Shown here in pieces: positions 53,214-62,202 of a DNA stretch of 64,000 nt. The DNA comes from Tissierella sp032104385 (lineage in GTDB: Bacteria > Bacillota > Clostridia > Tissierellales > Tissierellaceae): NCBI RefSeq assembly GCF_032104385.1, contig NZ_DAMCHJ010000011.1, positions 53,538-117,537 on the forward strand, read 5' to 3'. A program made the position numbers and the translations under genes. Under the pieces are notes generated by a model. That model was not told the DNA's origin. It worked only from the letters and a program-made list of their open reading frames with translations, and searched no databases. Numbering within the stretch: position 1 is the first letter of the stretch; every line of letters begins with the position of its first letter.

Positions 53214-54170
53214 ATGTATCAAGGTTATATAACTGATGTTCCGGGTATCAGGGTTGGTCATGCCGGGTCAGCAGAAGGTATGACAGGTTGTACTGTTGTT
53301 ATATGTGAGGAGGGTGCAACAGGAGGTGTAGACGTAAGAGGGTCAGCTCCAGGTACTAGAGAAACTGATTTATTTAAATCAGAGAAGATGGTAGATAAGG
53401 TACATGCTGTAGTATTATCAGGTGGCTCCGCCTTTGGTCTTGAGGCTGCATCAGGTGTTATGAAGTATTTAGAGGAACAGAATATAGGATTTGATGTAGG
53501 AGTAACTAAGGTGCCTATAGTAACTTCTGCCGTGATATTTGATTTAAATATTGGAGATTATAGGATTAGACCAGATTTTAATATGGGATATATTGCAGCT
53601 AAAAATGGGGATGTAAATAATAATATGCAGGGTAATATAGGATGTGGTATGGGAGCTACCATCGGAAAGATTTTAGGGCCAGAAAATGCTATGAAATCTG
53701 GTTTAGGTTCAGCTACTATAAAGGTAGGAGAATTAATAGTATCAGCAATGGTTGCTGTAAATAGTTTTGGTGATATATATGATTATAGAAATAATCAGCA
53801 AATTGCAGGAGTATATGATTATGAAAATAATAAATTATTAAATACTATAGATATTATGAAGGATAAAAATAGAAATTTAGGATTCAATGTACAAAATACA
53901 ACAATAGGTATAATAGCCACAAATGCAAAATTAACTAAAGCTGAGGCAAATAAAATTTCAGAAATGGCCCATAATGGATTTGCAAGGTCAATAAATCCAA
54001 TTCATACTATGGTAGATGGAGATACTATATTTACCATGGCTACTAATGAAATAATGGCAGATATAAGCCTTATAGGGACTATAGCAGGGGAAGTAATGAG
54101 CAAGGCTATAGTTAATGGGGTATTGTTTGCAGAAGGAGTTTGTGGATTGAAAGCATTAAAAGATATTTAA
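53214..54170 (+). CDS. P1-family (DmpA/NylC-like) N-terminal nucleophile peptidase
   Basis: 318 residues of the DmpA/NylC superfamily. The N-terminus TDVPGIRVGHAGSAEGMTGC, GSAPGTRETDL and LSGGSAFGLEAASGV are typical. The expected self-cleavage site is Asn228-Thr229 (VQN then TTIGIIATNA), making Thr229 the nucleophile of the mature enzyme, as in nylon hydrolase. Homologues are aminopeptidases or amidases of unclear substrate. Ribosome site GGGGGGAGA. Monocistronic. Confidence 0.88.
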   Translation: MYQGYITDVPGIRVGHAGSAEGMTGCTVVICEEGATGGVDVRGSAPGTRETDLFKSEKMVDKVHAVVLSGGSAFGLEAASGVMKYLEEQNIGFDVGVTKVPIVTSAVIFDLNIGDYRIRPDFNMGYIAAKNGDVNNNMQGNIGCGMGATIGKILGPENAMKSGLGSATIKVGELIVSAMVAVNSFGDIYDYRNNQQIAGVYDYENNKLLNTIDIMKDKNRNLGFNVQNTTIGIIATNAKLTKAEANKISEMAHNGFARSINPIHTMVDGDTIFTMATNEIMADISLIGTIAGEVMSKAIVNGVLFAEGVCGLKALKDI

Positions 54171-54200
54171 GCAATTGATTTAGGTCATAAAAAATTATTA

Positions 54201-54229
54201 TTGAATTAATATGGAAATAGAATTATAAT
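54201..54229 (+). promoter_or_regulatory. SigA promoter of the ECF S-component gene
   Basis: TTGAAT (54201-54206), 17-base spacer, TATAAT (54224-54229). The predicted transcript has a leader of about 105 bases with pairable segments (CCAAT/ATTGG; GGATAAAA/TTTTATC; TGGA/TCCA). Confidence 0.7.
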
Positions 54230-54341
54230 GTTTTTGTTAGATAGCCAATATCAAACTAGAATTGGACTGGATAAAAGCTGAAATTTAATATTTTATCGAC
54301 TGGTATCCAAAGTAAAAGGAACTAGAGCGGGAGGGATTTTA

Positions 54342-55091
54342 ATGGTAAAAGAAAAAGGATTTAATGTAAGAAAGATGACCATTATAGGAGTTTTAGGTGC
54401 TATTTCGGCAGTTCTTGGTATGACTCCATTAGGTTTTATACCTGTAGGACCTACAAGGGCAACAATAATGCATATACCTGTTATAATTGGCGCAGTAATG
54501 GAAGGCCCTGTTGTAGGTGCTTTTGTTGGACTCATATTTGGACTATTTAGTATTTTTCAAGCTATGACTAATCCAACACCAGTATCTTTTGTATTTTTAA
54601 ATCCATTGGTTTCAGTATTGCCTAGAGTTTTAATAGGGATAGTATCTTTTTATGTATATGATGTATTGAAGAATTTAGGCAAGAATAAGATTATGGCAAT
54701 TTTATATTTGATTTGGATAGGAATTATAGGATATTTATCTTATGGAATATATAGCAACATAAAAACCTCACAGAGTATATGGTCAATCATAATAAATATA
54801 GTTCTTATAATATTAACTTTAATCATAGCTTACTTTGTTCAAACAAAGCTTAAAAATAAAGCTTTGGATATTATAATAGCATCTGCTATTGGTACATTGA
54901 CCAATACTATGGGAGTTCTTTCTATGATATATTTACTTTATGCCGAAAGATTTATAGAGGCTATAGGTGGAGATATTTCTACTGCAAGAAAAGTCATTTT
55001 TGGTATAGGTGTGACTAATGGTATACCTGAGGCGATTATTGCTATTATAATAGTAACTTCTGTAGTTGGAACTTTAAAGAACAGAAGATAA
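54342..55091 (+). CDS. ECF transporter S component (possibly pantothenate)
   Basis: 249 residues with six to seven hydrophobic helices. The N-terminal VRKMTIIGVLGAISAVLGMT and the segments PVIIGAVMEGPVVGAFVGL and PLVSVLPRVLIG match substrate-binding S components of energy-coupling factor vitamin transporters, which share a common EcfAAT module encoded elsewhere. Ligand cannot be read from sequence; pantothenate is inferred because pantothenate kinase coaX starts 10 bases downstream. An insert (about 105-150) is unlike minimal S components. Ribosome site GGGAGGGA. Confidence 0.8.
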   Translation: MVKEKGFNVRKMTIIGVLGAISAVLGMTPLGFIPVGPTRATIMHIPVIIGAVMEGPVVGAFVGLIFGLFSIFQAMTNPTPVSFVFLNPLVSVLPRVLIGIVSFYVYDVLKNLGKNKIMAILYLIWIGIIGYLSYGIYSNIKTSQSIWSIIINIVLIILTLIIAYFVQTKLKNKALDIIIASAIGTLTNTMGVLSMIYLLYAERFIEAIGGDISTARKVIFGIGVTNGIPEAIIAIIIVTSVVGTLKNRR

Positions 55092-55101
55092 GGAATGGAG
55101 T

Positions 55102-55881
55102 GTGAAATTATTGTTATTAGTTATAGATGTTGGTAATACTAATATAGTATTTGGGGTATATGATGATAAAGAATTATTATATGATTGGAGAATAGCAACT
55201 GAAAGAGATAGAACATCTGATGAATATGGACTTTTATTTGAACAAATTTTCAGATACCATGGATTAAATCCAAAGGAAGTTAAAAATGTTATTATTTCTT
55301 CTGTAGTACCACCACTTATGCATACTTTACCAGCTATGAGTATAAAATACTTCGGTATAGATCCTATTGTAGTAGGGCCTGGTGTTAAAACTGGAATGAA
55401 TATAAAATATGACAATCCAAGAGAAGTAGGAGCCGATAGAATAGTAAATGCTGTAGCTGCTTATGAAAAATATGGTGGACCTTTAATAATAGTGGACTTT
55501 GGTACTGCTATTACCTTCTGTGCTGTATCTAAAGAAGGTGATTATCTAGGAGGTGCAATTACTCCAGGGATAAAGATATCAGCAGAAGCATTGTTTATGA
55601 GAACAGCCAAACTTCCTAAGGTTGAAATTGCTAAACCTGATAAAGTAATAGCAAAGAATACAACAAATAGTATTCAATCGGGATTGGTTTTTGGTTATAT
55701 AGGTATGATTGATTATATAATAGAAAAGATGATTAATGAAATGGGAGAAAGTGAAAATACTGTAAATATTATAGCAACAGGTGGATTTTCAAATCTAATA
55801 GCATCTGAAAGCAGATATGTAAAGAATATAGATAAAATGTTGACATTGGAAGGTTTAAGGATAATATTTGAAAGAAACTAG
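55102..55881 (+). CDS. coaX: Type III pantothenate kinase
   Basis: 259 residues from GTG 55102 (AATGGAGTG upstream). It phosphorylates pantothenate, the first CoA synthesis step. ASKHA-fold motifs: phosphate loop VIDVGNTNIVFGVYD at the N-terminus, GADRIVNAVAAYEKYG, and the second phosphate loop IVDFGTAITFC near residue 135. CoA demand fits the acyl-CoA metabolism in this window. The stop codon is followed by a terminator. Confidence 0.96.
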   Translation: MKLLLLVIDVGNTNIVFGVYDDKELLYDWRIATERDRTSDEYGLLFEQIFRYHGLNPKEVKNVIISSVVPPLMHTLPAMSIKYFGIDPIVVGPGVKTGMNIKYDNPREVGADRIVNAVAAYEKYGGPLIIVDFGTAITFCAVSKEGDYLGGAITPGIKISAEALFMRTAKLPKVEIAKPDKVIAKNTTNSIQSGLVFGYIGMIDYIIEKMINEMGESENTVNIIATGGFSNLIASESRYVKNIDKMLTLEGLRIIFERN

Positions 55882-55910
55882 TAAGTAGCTTAGAGGCTAC
55901 TTACTTTTCT
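55881..55910 (+). terminator. Terminator of coaX
   Basis: GTAAGTAGC (55881-55889) and GCTACTTAC (55896-55904), then TTTTCT. Confidence 0.85.
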
Positions 55911-55928
55911 AATATTTGAGGTGGAAAT

Positions 55929-56897
55929 ATGAGAATAGGAAGCATACAAATTGAGAATAATGTATTTTTAGCCCCTATGGCTGGAGTTACAGATTTAGCA
56001 TTTAGAATATTGTGTAAGGAGATGGGAGCAGGTTTAGTAGTTTCTGAGATGGTCAGTAGTAAGGGGATGTATTACGAGGATCCTGGAACCAAAGTATTGT
56101 TGCAGGTAAATCCAGAGGAAAGACCAATAGCAATCCAAATATTTGGCTCAGATCCATATATAATGGCAAATGTTGCAAGAGAGTACCTAAATCTTAGGGA
56201 AGATATAGATATAATAGATATAAATATGGGTTGTCCTGCTCCCAAAATAGTAAAGAATGGCGATGGCAGTGCTCTAATGAAAAATCCAAGATTGGCTAGA
56301 GATATAATAAAAGGAGTAGTAAAAGTCTCTAAAAAGCCTGTTACCTTAAAGATACGAATGGGTTGGGATCATGATAATATTAATGGAATAGATATAGCTA
56401 AAATAGCAGAGGAAGAGGGAATTTCTGCGCTAACAATTCACGCAAGAACTAGGGATATGTTTTATTCTGGAGAAGCAGATTGGGAGTTTATTAAAAAAGT
56501 TAAGGAAAGTGTAAGTATACCTGTTATAGGAAATGGAGATATATTTGAACCACAGGATGGACTTAGGATGTTTAACCTTACTAATTGTGATGCTATAGCA
56601 ATAGGGAGGGGTTCTCAAGGAAATCCATGGATATTTAGAAGAATAATTAATTTAATGGCTGGAGGTGAAGATATTCCACCTTCAAAAGAAGAAATTATTC
56701 ATATGTGTATAAGACATTTAAATCTTGCTTGTTCCATAAAAGGTGAAAGAGTTGGCGTAAGGGAAATGAGAAAACATACTGCTTGGTATTTAAAAGGACT
56801 AAGGAGTTCCAATGAAATAAAAAATCTAATATATACAATTGAGAATAAGGAAGAAATGGAGAAAGTATTATTAGAATATATTAATCTTTATCCATAG
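55929..56897 (+). CDS. dusB: tRNA-dihydrouridine synthase B
   Basis: 322 residues. FMN-dependent TIM barrel reducing uridines in the tRNA D-loop. It opens IQIENNVFLAPMAGVTDLAF; the catalytic Cys is in NMGCPAPKIVKNGDGSALM (about residue 100), FMN-binding HARTRDMFYSGEADW and GNGDIF follow, and the C-terminal helical tRNA-binding domain contains MRKHTAWYLKGL. Ribosome site TGAGGTGG. It often precedes greA and lysS in clostridia, as it does here with one unknown gene between. Confidence 0.96.
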   Translation: MRIGSIQIENNVFLAPMAGVTDLAFRILCKEMGAGLVVSEMVSSKGMYYEDPGTKVLLQVNPEERPIAIQIFGSDPYIMANVAREYLNLREDIDIIDINMGCPAPKIVKNGDGSALMKNPRLARDIIKGVVKVSKKPVTLKIRMGWDHDNINGIDIAKIAEEEGISALTIHARTRDMFYSGEADWEFIKKVKESVSIPVIGNGDIFEPQDGLRMFNLTNCDAIAIGRGSQGNPWIFRRIINLMAGGEDIPPSKEEIIHMCIRHLNLACSIKGERVGVREMRKHTAWYLKGLRSSNEIKNLIYTIENKEEMEKVLLEYINLYP

Positions 56898-56957
56898 TAT
56901 ATGTAATGAATGTAAACCCCTTTTCATATAATAGAGTTAAAACTAGAGAGGAGGGGT

Positions 56958-57881
56958 ATTATAGAACTTTTATATATATTAAATTGTGAAAAATATCTAG
57001 AATATTATAAAAAGGGGATTAGAAAATATTTACCAGAATTTCTTTTACCCAAAATCCAACCTAAGGTGATAGACAGTATTACGAGAAGAAATGATATAAT
57101 AGGAAAAGTAGCAGGAATAAATATAAAACATATTGATTTTAATGATGAGTATCAATTTAGAGAGTATTTAAATGCTATAATAAGACTTAAGGGAGATGAA
57201 AATTATACTAGTTTATTTATTGAAGAATATAAAAACTTAAGCAAAGATTTAATATTTCATATAGAAGAATTTACAAATATGAAAATATCAGATGGAGAAA
57301 ATATTAAAATAACTAATCTTCCTCTAATAATGAGAGAAATATGTAATATAATGAAATCAAATTTAGAAGAAAAGGAGATTTTAGTTATTTGCGATAACAA
57401 AGAAAGAATGAAGGCGGTAATCAAAGGAATTTCAAAAGATATAAGATTTATAACTGCTATAGGCTGTGAAAAGGATAATGATGAGATTTATGAATATATA
57501 TTAGAAGAAACAGGATTATCTTTGTTTTATTCATCTAATATTAAAAGAATTTTAGAAAATTATAGCATAATAATTAATTTAATAGGAAATTTGCAGATTG
57601 ATTTTTCTAAAGTAAGAAAAAATTGTATAATCTTTGATTTTGGTAATGGAATTCATTTAAACAATAAAAAGACTTTACCTTTTATTAGAGATTTTGCTTT
57701 TGATTTAAATGATTTAGGTATTGAGGAAAACATATGGATAGAAAATATAGTTCTTTCTAGTTTAGCAGAGTCTTTAATAGGAGGTAATATTGAAGGAATA
57801 AGGTATTTATATTGTGAAGATAATTATTATAGCATCAATGATTATGTAAAATCCTTTATAAATATTAAAGGGAATTTCTAA
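56958..57881 (+). CDS. Unknown Rossmann-like protein with a non-ATG start
   Basis: I do not recognise the family. The frame opens conventionally at GTG 57066 (271 residues), but that codon has no ribosome site, while the frame continues upstream in convincing protein (ELLYILNCEKYLEYYKKGIR) to a strong GAGGAGGGG at 56949-56956. The only codons there are ATT 56958 or ATA 56961, giving 306-307 residues. The C-terminal half has alternating beta and alpha elements (KEILVICDNKERMKAVIKGI, SIIINLIGNLQID, NCIIFDFGNG), suggesting a Rossmann-like fold. It lies between dusB and greA, so it may belong to that translation/transcription gene group. Confidence 0.7.
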   Translation: MIELLYILNCEKYLEYYKKGIRKYLPEFLLPKIQPKVIDSITRRNDIIGKVAGINIKHIDFNDEYQFREYLNAIIRLKGDENYTSLFIEEYKNLSKDLIFHIEEFTNMKISDGENIKITNLPLIMREICNIMKSNLEEKEILVICDNKERMKAVIKGISKDIRFITAIGCEKDNDEIYEYILEETGLSLFYSSNIKRILENYSIIINLIGNLQIDFSKVRKNCIIFDFGNGIHLNNKKTLPFIRDFAFDLNDLGIEENIWIENIVLSSLAESLIGGNIEGIRYLYCEDNYYSINDYVKSFINIKGNF

Positions 57882-57886
57882 GTACT

Positions 57887-57915
57887 TGACATTATGGTTC
57901 TACTTGATTATAATA
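57887..57915 (+). promoter_or_regulatory. Consensus SigA promoter of greA-lysS
   Basis: TTGACA (57887-57892), 17-base spacer, TATAAT (57910-57915): a perfect match in both boxes and spacing. The leader to greA is about 110 bases, AT-rich, with no recognised riboswitch. Confidence 0.9.
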
Positions 57916-58033
57916 TCTTGCATACAAGTAGGAAATGTAATTTTTCTATTAATTAAATAGTTTGCATAGTATAGATAATATTTATAATAATTTTAAAAGG
58001 CAATAATATATATTGGGTAAAGGAGAGAATGAA

Positions 58034-58510
58034 ATGCCAGAAAGAGATGTATTCTTAACCGAGGATGGATTAAAGAAATTAGAAGATGAGTTGGATGAAT
58101 TAAAGACTGTTAGAAGGAAAGAAATTGCTGAAAAAATAAAACAAGCTTTAAGTTTTGGAGATATAAGTGAAAACTCAGAATATGATCAAGCTAAAAATGA
58201 TCAAGCTCAATTGGAAGAAAGAATTGCAAAACTAGAGACAATGTTAAGAAATGCAAAAATAATAGATGAAGATGATATAACAACAGATGTTGTAGGTATT
58301 GGCTCTAAAGTTTTGGTAAAGGATTTAGAGTATGATGAGGAAATGGAATTTATTATAGTGGGCTCTGCAGAGGCTGATCCATATAATGGTAAAATATCAA
58401 ACGAATCTCCTGTAGGTTCCGCACTTTTAGGACATAAATCTGAAGATGTTGTAGAGGTAGTTGTTCCAGATGGAAAAATTGAATATCAAATACTAACTAT
58501 TACTAGATAA
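58034..58510 (+). CDS. greA: Transcript cleavage factor GreA
   Basis: 158 residues from ATG 58034, with AAAGGAGAG just upstream (the TTG at 58013 that opens the frame is before this site). GreA rescues backtracked RNA polymerase by stimulating cleavage of the RNA 3' end. The N-terminal coiled coil includes the tip acidic motif GDISENSEYDQAKN (about residue 40); the C-terminal FKBP-like domain has ISNESPVGSALLGHK. Length is standard. Confidence 0.97.
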   Translation: MPERDVFLTEDGLKKLEDELDELKTVRRKEIAEKIKQALSFGDISENSEYDQAKNDQAQLEERIAKLETMLRNAKIIDEDDITTDVVGIGSKVLVKDLEYDEEMEFIIVGSAEADPYNGKISNESPVGSALLGHKSEDVVEVVVPDGKIEYQILTITR

Positions 58511-58539
58511 AAAGGTTAATAAACTAAGGAGGTAGAGTA

Positions 58540-60018
58540 ATGGGAGAAACCGAATTAAATTTAAATGAAATGTTGATGATGAGAAGAGAAAAACTTAAGG
58601 AACTGATCGAAAAAGGAAAAAACCCTTTTCTAGTTGAGAAATTTGATTATACGCATCATAGTGCTGCGATTAAGAATAAATTTGAAGAATTAGAAGGTAA
58701 AAAGGTAGCAGTTGCAGGAAGAGTAATGTCTAGACGTGGGCATGGGAAAGTTAGTTTTATTGATTTACAAGATAGTGAAGGTCGTATTCAAATATTTGCT
58801 AAACAAGATGCAATGGGTGAAGAAGAGTATAAAGATTTAAGTCTTTTGGATCTTGGAGATATTATAGGTGTTAAAGGAGAGGTATTTAGAACAAATGCTG
58901 GTGAAATATCCATAAGAGCTGAAGAAATAGTTATAATGACTAAATCTCTACAAATATTGCCAGAGAAATTTCATGGTTTAAAGGATCAAGATTTAAGATA
59001 TAGACAAAGATACGTAGATTTAATAGTAAATCCTGAAGTGAAAGAAACATTTATATTAAGAACAAAGATGATCAAGGCTGTAAGAGAATACTTAGATGAT
59101 AGGGGCTTCCTAGAGGTAGAAACTCCAATTTTAAGTCCAATAGCAGGAGGCGCAAATGCAAGACCTTTTGCTACACATCATAATGCATTAGATATTGATA
59201 TGTACTTAAGAATAGCCAATGAACTATATTTAAAGAGGCTTATAGTTGGTGGGTTTGAAAAAGTCTATGAAATGGGAAGAATGTTTAGAAATGAAGGAAT
59301 GAGTCCAAAACATAATCCTGAATTTACTAATATAGAGCTTTACCAAGCATATGTAGACTATGAAGAAATGATGAGATTAACTGAAAATCTTTTTGCTTAT
59401 GTAGCAGAGAAATCTTTAGGGACTACTAAAATAAATTATCAAGGTACTGAAATAGAATTATCTCCACCATGGAGAAGGTTGGATATGGCAGATGCAGTAA
59501 AGGAATTTACTGGAGTAGACTTTTCTGTAATCAACACCGATGAAGAAGCTATAGCCATTGCTAAGGAAAAAGGATTAGAAATTAAGCCAGGTATGACTAG
59601 AGGTCATATTATATCGGAGATGTTTGAGGAATTCTGTGAGGAACATTTAATTCAGCCTACGTTTATTACGGGTCATCCAGTAGAAATATCACCTCTTGCT
59701 AAGAGAAATCCAGAAGACCCAAGAAAGACTAATAGGTTTGAGGCATTTATCAATACTTGGGAATTAGCAAATGCTTTTTCAGAATTAAATGATCCAATTG
59801 ATCAAAGACAAAGATTTGAAGACCAAGTTAAACAAAAAGATTTAGGAGATGATGAAGCACATCCAATGGATACGGATTTCTTAAATGCAATAGAAGTAGG
59901 ACTTCCACCTACTGGAGGACTTGGCATTGGTATTGATAGAATGATAATACTTCTTACAAATCAGCCAAGCATAAGGGATATATTGTTATTCCCGACTATG
60001 AAGCCATTGGATGAGTAA
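58540..60018 (+). CDS. lysS: Lysyl-tRNA synthetase, class II
   Basis: 492 residues. N-terminal OB-fold anticodon-binding domain (KVAVAGRVMSRRGHGKVSFI) then the class II catalytic domain: motif 1 around FLEVETPILSPIAGGANARP, motif 2 FRNEGMSPKHNPEFTNIELY and motif 3 GLGIGIDRMIILLT. It charges tRNA-Lys. Ribosome site AAGGAGGTAG. It lies 29 bases after greA, in the common greA-lysS operon. Confidence 0.97.
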   Translation: MGETELNLNEMLMMRREKLKELIEKGKNPFLVEKFDYTHHSAAIKNKFEELEGKKVAVAGRVMSRRGHGKVSFIDLQDSEGRIQIFAKQDAMGEEEYKDLSLLDLGDIIGVKGEVFRTNAGEISIRAEEIVIMTKSLQILPEKFHGLKDQDLRYRQRYVDLIVNPEVKETFILRTKMIKAVREYLDDRGFLEVETPILSPIAGGANARPFATHHNALDIDMYLRIANELYLKRLIVGGFEKVYEMGRMFRNEGMSPKHNPEFTNIELYQAYVDYEEMMRLTENLFAYVAEKSLGTTKINYQGTEIELSPPWRRLDMADAVKEFTGVDFSVINTDEEAIAIAKEKGLEIKPGMTRGHIISEMFEEFCEEHLIQPTFITGHPVEISPLAKRNPEDPRKTNRFEAFINTWELANAFSELNDPIDQRQRFEDQVKQKDLGDDEAHPMDTDFLNAIEVGLPPTGGLGIGIDRMIILLTNQPSIRDILLFPTMKPLDE

Positions 60019-60033
60019 AATAATAATAATTAT

Positions 60034-60067
60034 GGGCAGGAGATTAAATTCCTGCTCTTTTTTATTT
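60034..60067 (+). terminator. Terminator of the greA-lysS operon
   Basis: GCAGGA (60036-60041) and TCCTGC (60050-60055) followed by TCTTTTTTATTTT. Confidence 0.8.
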
Positions 60068-60127
60068 TAAATATATTTGGGTATATATTATAAAAATACT
60101 TTCCTTAGAATAAGGAGTGGTGCTTAA

Positions 60128-61333
60128 ATGAAGAAGATTTTACATATTATATCTCAATATCCTGGAAAAACAGGCAGCGGAATATATTTGCAAGAATTAA
60201 TAAGGGAAGGAGATAAAAGAAACTATATTCAAGGATTAATTGCTGGAATACCAAATGGAGATGTTATAAAGTTAAGTTATATAGATAAGTTTTATCCCTT
60301 AGTATTTAATACAGAAGAGCTTCCATTCCCAATATTAGGTATGAGTGATGTTATGCCTTATGAAAGTATTAGATATTGCGATTTAAATGTAGATATGCTA
60401 AACAGGTGGAAGATTTGTTTTAAAAGGGTAATTCTTAATGCTATAGAAGATTTTAAACCAGATATTATATTATCTCACCATTTATGGTTATCAACCTCTT
60501 TAGTTGTACAATTAGCTAAAGATATTAAGGTAATAGGAATATGTCATGGCACAGATATTAGACAATTTGAGAAATGTCCACAATATAGACAAGAGGTATT
60601 AGATAGTTGTAAAGAACTGGACAAGGTTTTTTCATTAAGTGAAGAGCAAAGACAAGATATCAGCATTAAATATGATATTTCAAATGAAAAGATTATAGTA
60701 ATAGGTGGAGGATATAATGACGATATATTTTCCCCTCCATTAAACAAAGTTTATAATAATGAAATAAAGATGGTATATGCAGGGAAACTGAGTTATTCTA
60801 AAGGTATAATGTCTTTACTTAGGGTATTTGATAAATTAAAGGACAAATATAATGTTAGATTGACTCTAGTTGGTTCAGGTACAGGCGAAGAAGAAAAAAG
60901 TATTAAAGAGCTAGGAATTAGCTTAGGTGTAGAATTATTGGGAGAAGTAACTCAAAAGAATTTAGGCAAAATATTTAAGGAATCTGATATATTTGTATTG
61001 CCTTCTTTTTATGAGGGTCTATCTTTAGTTACAATAGAAGCTTTAGCTAGTGGACTACTAGTAGTTGCAACAGAAATACCAGGTCTTAAATCAAATTTAG
61101 GTATAATAATCAATGATAGTAGGGTAATAGAGTATGTAAAACTTCCTAGTATGATTCAAGTTGATAAGCCTTTAGAAGGAGAATTATTATTGTTTGAAGA
61201 TAGGTTTCAAGATGCTATTGAAAGACAAATTGAAAGGATATATAAGAGCTATAGGATAGACTATGATATCAAAGAGGAAATAAAGAGGATGTCTTGGGAA
61301 AATATATTTAATAAAATAGAAAGATATTTTTAA
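60128..61333 (+). CDS. Glycosyltransferase family 4-like protein
   Basis: 401 residues with GT-B architecture. The N-terminal domain (about 1-195) has ILHIISQYPGKTGSGIYLQE and a central ILSHHLWLS; the C-terminal domain has the nucleotide-sugar region MVYAGKLSYSKGIMSLLRVF and the EX7E-like FVLPSFYEGLSLVTIEALAS. These are typical of GT4 retaining enzymes using UDP- or GDP-sugars. Acceptor unknown. It stands alone next to a coat-protein gene, so a spore-surface role is possible but unsupported. Ribosome site AAGGAGTGG. Confidence 0.88.
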   Translation: MKKILHIISQYPGKTGSGIYLQELIREGDKRNYIQGLIAGIPNGDVIKLSYIDKFYPLVFNTEELPFPILGMSDVMPYESIRYCDLNVDMLNRWKICFKRVILNAIEDFKPDIILSHHLWLSTSLVVQLAKDIKVIGICHGTDIRQFEKCPQYRQEVLDSCKELDKVFSLSEEQRQDISIKYDISNEKIIVIGGGYNDDIFSPPLNKVYNNEIKMVYAGKLSYSKGIMSLLRVFDKLKDKYNVRLTLVGSGTGEEEKSIKELGISLGVELLGEVTQKNLGKIFKESDIFVLPSFYEGLSLVTIEALASGLLVVATEIPGLKSNLGIIINDSRVIEYVKLPSMIQVDKPLEGELLLFEDRFQDAIERQIERIYKSYRIDYDIKEEIKRMSWENIFNKIERYF

Positions 61334-61438
61334 ATCTTATTTTTCATAGGTTCTTAATTGTTTTGTAATATTAATAATGAATAAAATACAGATAAAAGCA
61401 AAGTATACTATTAAACAAAATATAATAGGAGGTATACT

Positions 61439-61909
61439 ATGCAAATAAATTTAAGTCAAAAAGAGAGAATGATTTTAGAAGATGGTAAACATCAAGAGGA
61501 TGTTTGTGTTAAGAAATATCAAAGTTTTGCTACCCAAGCAAAAGACCCTAATTTAAAACAATTGCTAAACAAACTAGCTTCAGAAGAACAGCATCATTAC
61601 AATATTATAAATGAACTATTGCAAGGTAAAAAGCCAAATTTAACACATACTAACCAAACTATGAATAATCAACAAGCTGTTAATACAAATAGTAGCAGCA
61701 TGTCTTTTAACAATCCTGAAGATGCATTATTATGTAGTGATTTATTAGCAACTGAAAAATATGTTTCTGGTTTTTATGATACAGGAGTATTTGAATCTGC
61801 AAACAAAGATGTAAGAGAAGCTCTCCAACATATACAAAAGGAAGAACAAAAACATGGGGAAGAATTGTTTAATTATATGAATACTCATGGAATGTATGAT
61901 GTAAAATAG
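61439..61909 (+). CDS. CotF-family spore coat protein
   Basis: 156 residues of the CotF/coat protein family, a ferritin-like four-helix fold. Two similar halves: residues 1-65 (DGKHQEDVCVKKYQSFATQA; LNKLASEEQHHYNIINEL) and 95-156 (DALLCSDLLATEKYVSGFYD; LQHIQKEEQKHGEELFNYMN), joined by an Asn/Gln/Ser-rich linker. The Glu/His repeats are the ferritin-like helix positions. In Bacillus CotF is a mother-cell-made coat component. Ribosome site TAGGAGGTATA. No sporulation sigma promoter could be assigned with confidence. Confidence 0.88.
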   Translation: MQINLSQKERMILEDGKHQEDVCVKKYQSFATQAKDPNLKQLLNKLASEEQHHYNIINELLQGKKPNLTHTNQTMNNQQAVNTNSSSMSFNNPEDALLCSDLLATEKYVSGFYDTGVFESANKDVREALQHIQKEEQKHGEELFNYMNTHGMYDVK

Positions 61910-61933
61910 AATTATAGAGGATTCAAAACTAGG

Positions 61934-61976
61934 AAAGGATAAGGGCGTGCAGAGTATGCCTTTATCCTTTTGTTTT
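61934..61976 (+). terminator. Terminator of the coat-protein gene
   Basis: AAAGGATAAGGGC pairs with TGCCTTTATCCTTT across 61934-61970 with one bulged base, then TGTTTTT. Confidence 0.8.
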
Positions 61977-62004
61977 TAAAAAATAAAAACTTTTAAAAAA
62001 GGTG

Positions 62005-62033
62005 TTGACTTTATATATAAAACCGTGTATTAT
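62005..62033 (+). promoter_or_regulatory. rRNA promoter P1
   Basis: TTGACT (62005-62010), 17-base spacer, TATTAT (62028-62033). Downstream is GTCGGCTGCGAC, a short hairpin near the expected transcript start. Confidence 0.8.
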
Positions 62034-62103
62034 AATAAAAGTCGGCTGCGACATTGAACCAAAACAAATCAAATAAAGATTTGAAAAAAGTTCAAAAAAA
62101 CAG

Positions 62104-62132
62104 TTGACAACTCTTGGAAAAAAGAGTATGAT
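62104..62132 (+). promoter_or_regulatory. rRNA promoter P2
   Basis: TTGACA (62104-62109), 17-base spacer containing ACTCTT/AAGAG inverted repeats, TATGAT (62127-62132). Exactly 99 bases downstream of P1. Confidence 0.88.
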
Positions 62133-62202
62133 AGTAAAAGTCGGCTGTGACATTAAACTTCATAAATCTACAAAATGATTTAAAAAAAGTTTAAAAAAAC
62201 AG

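Noticed and set aside
61962..62153. Minus-strand open frame across the rRNA promoter repeats
   Set aside because: It contains a repeated SQPTF.. segment only because it reads through the 99-base repeat; no ribosome site and it overlaps clear promoters.
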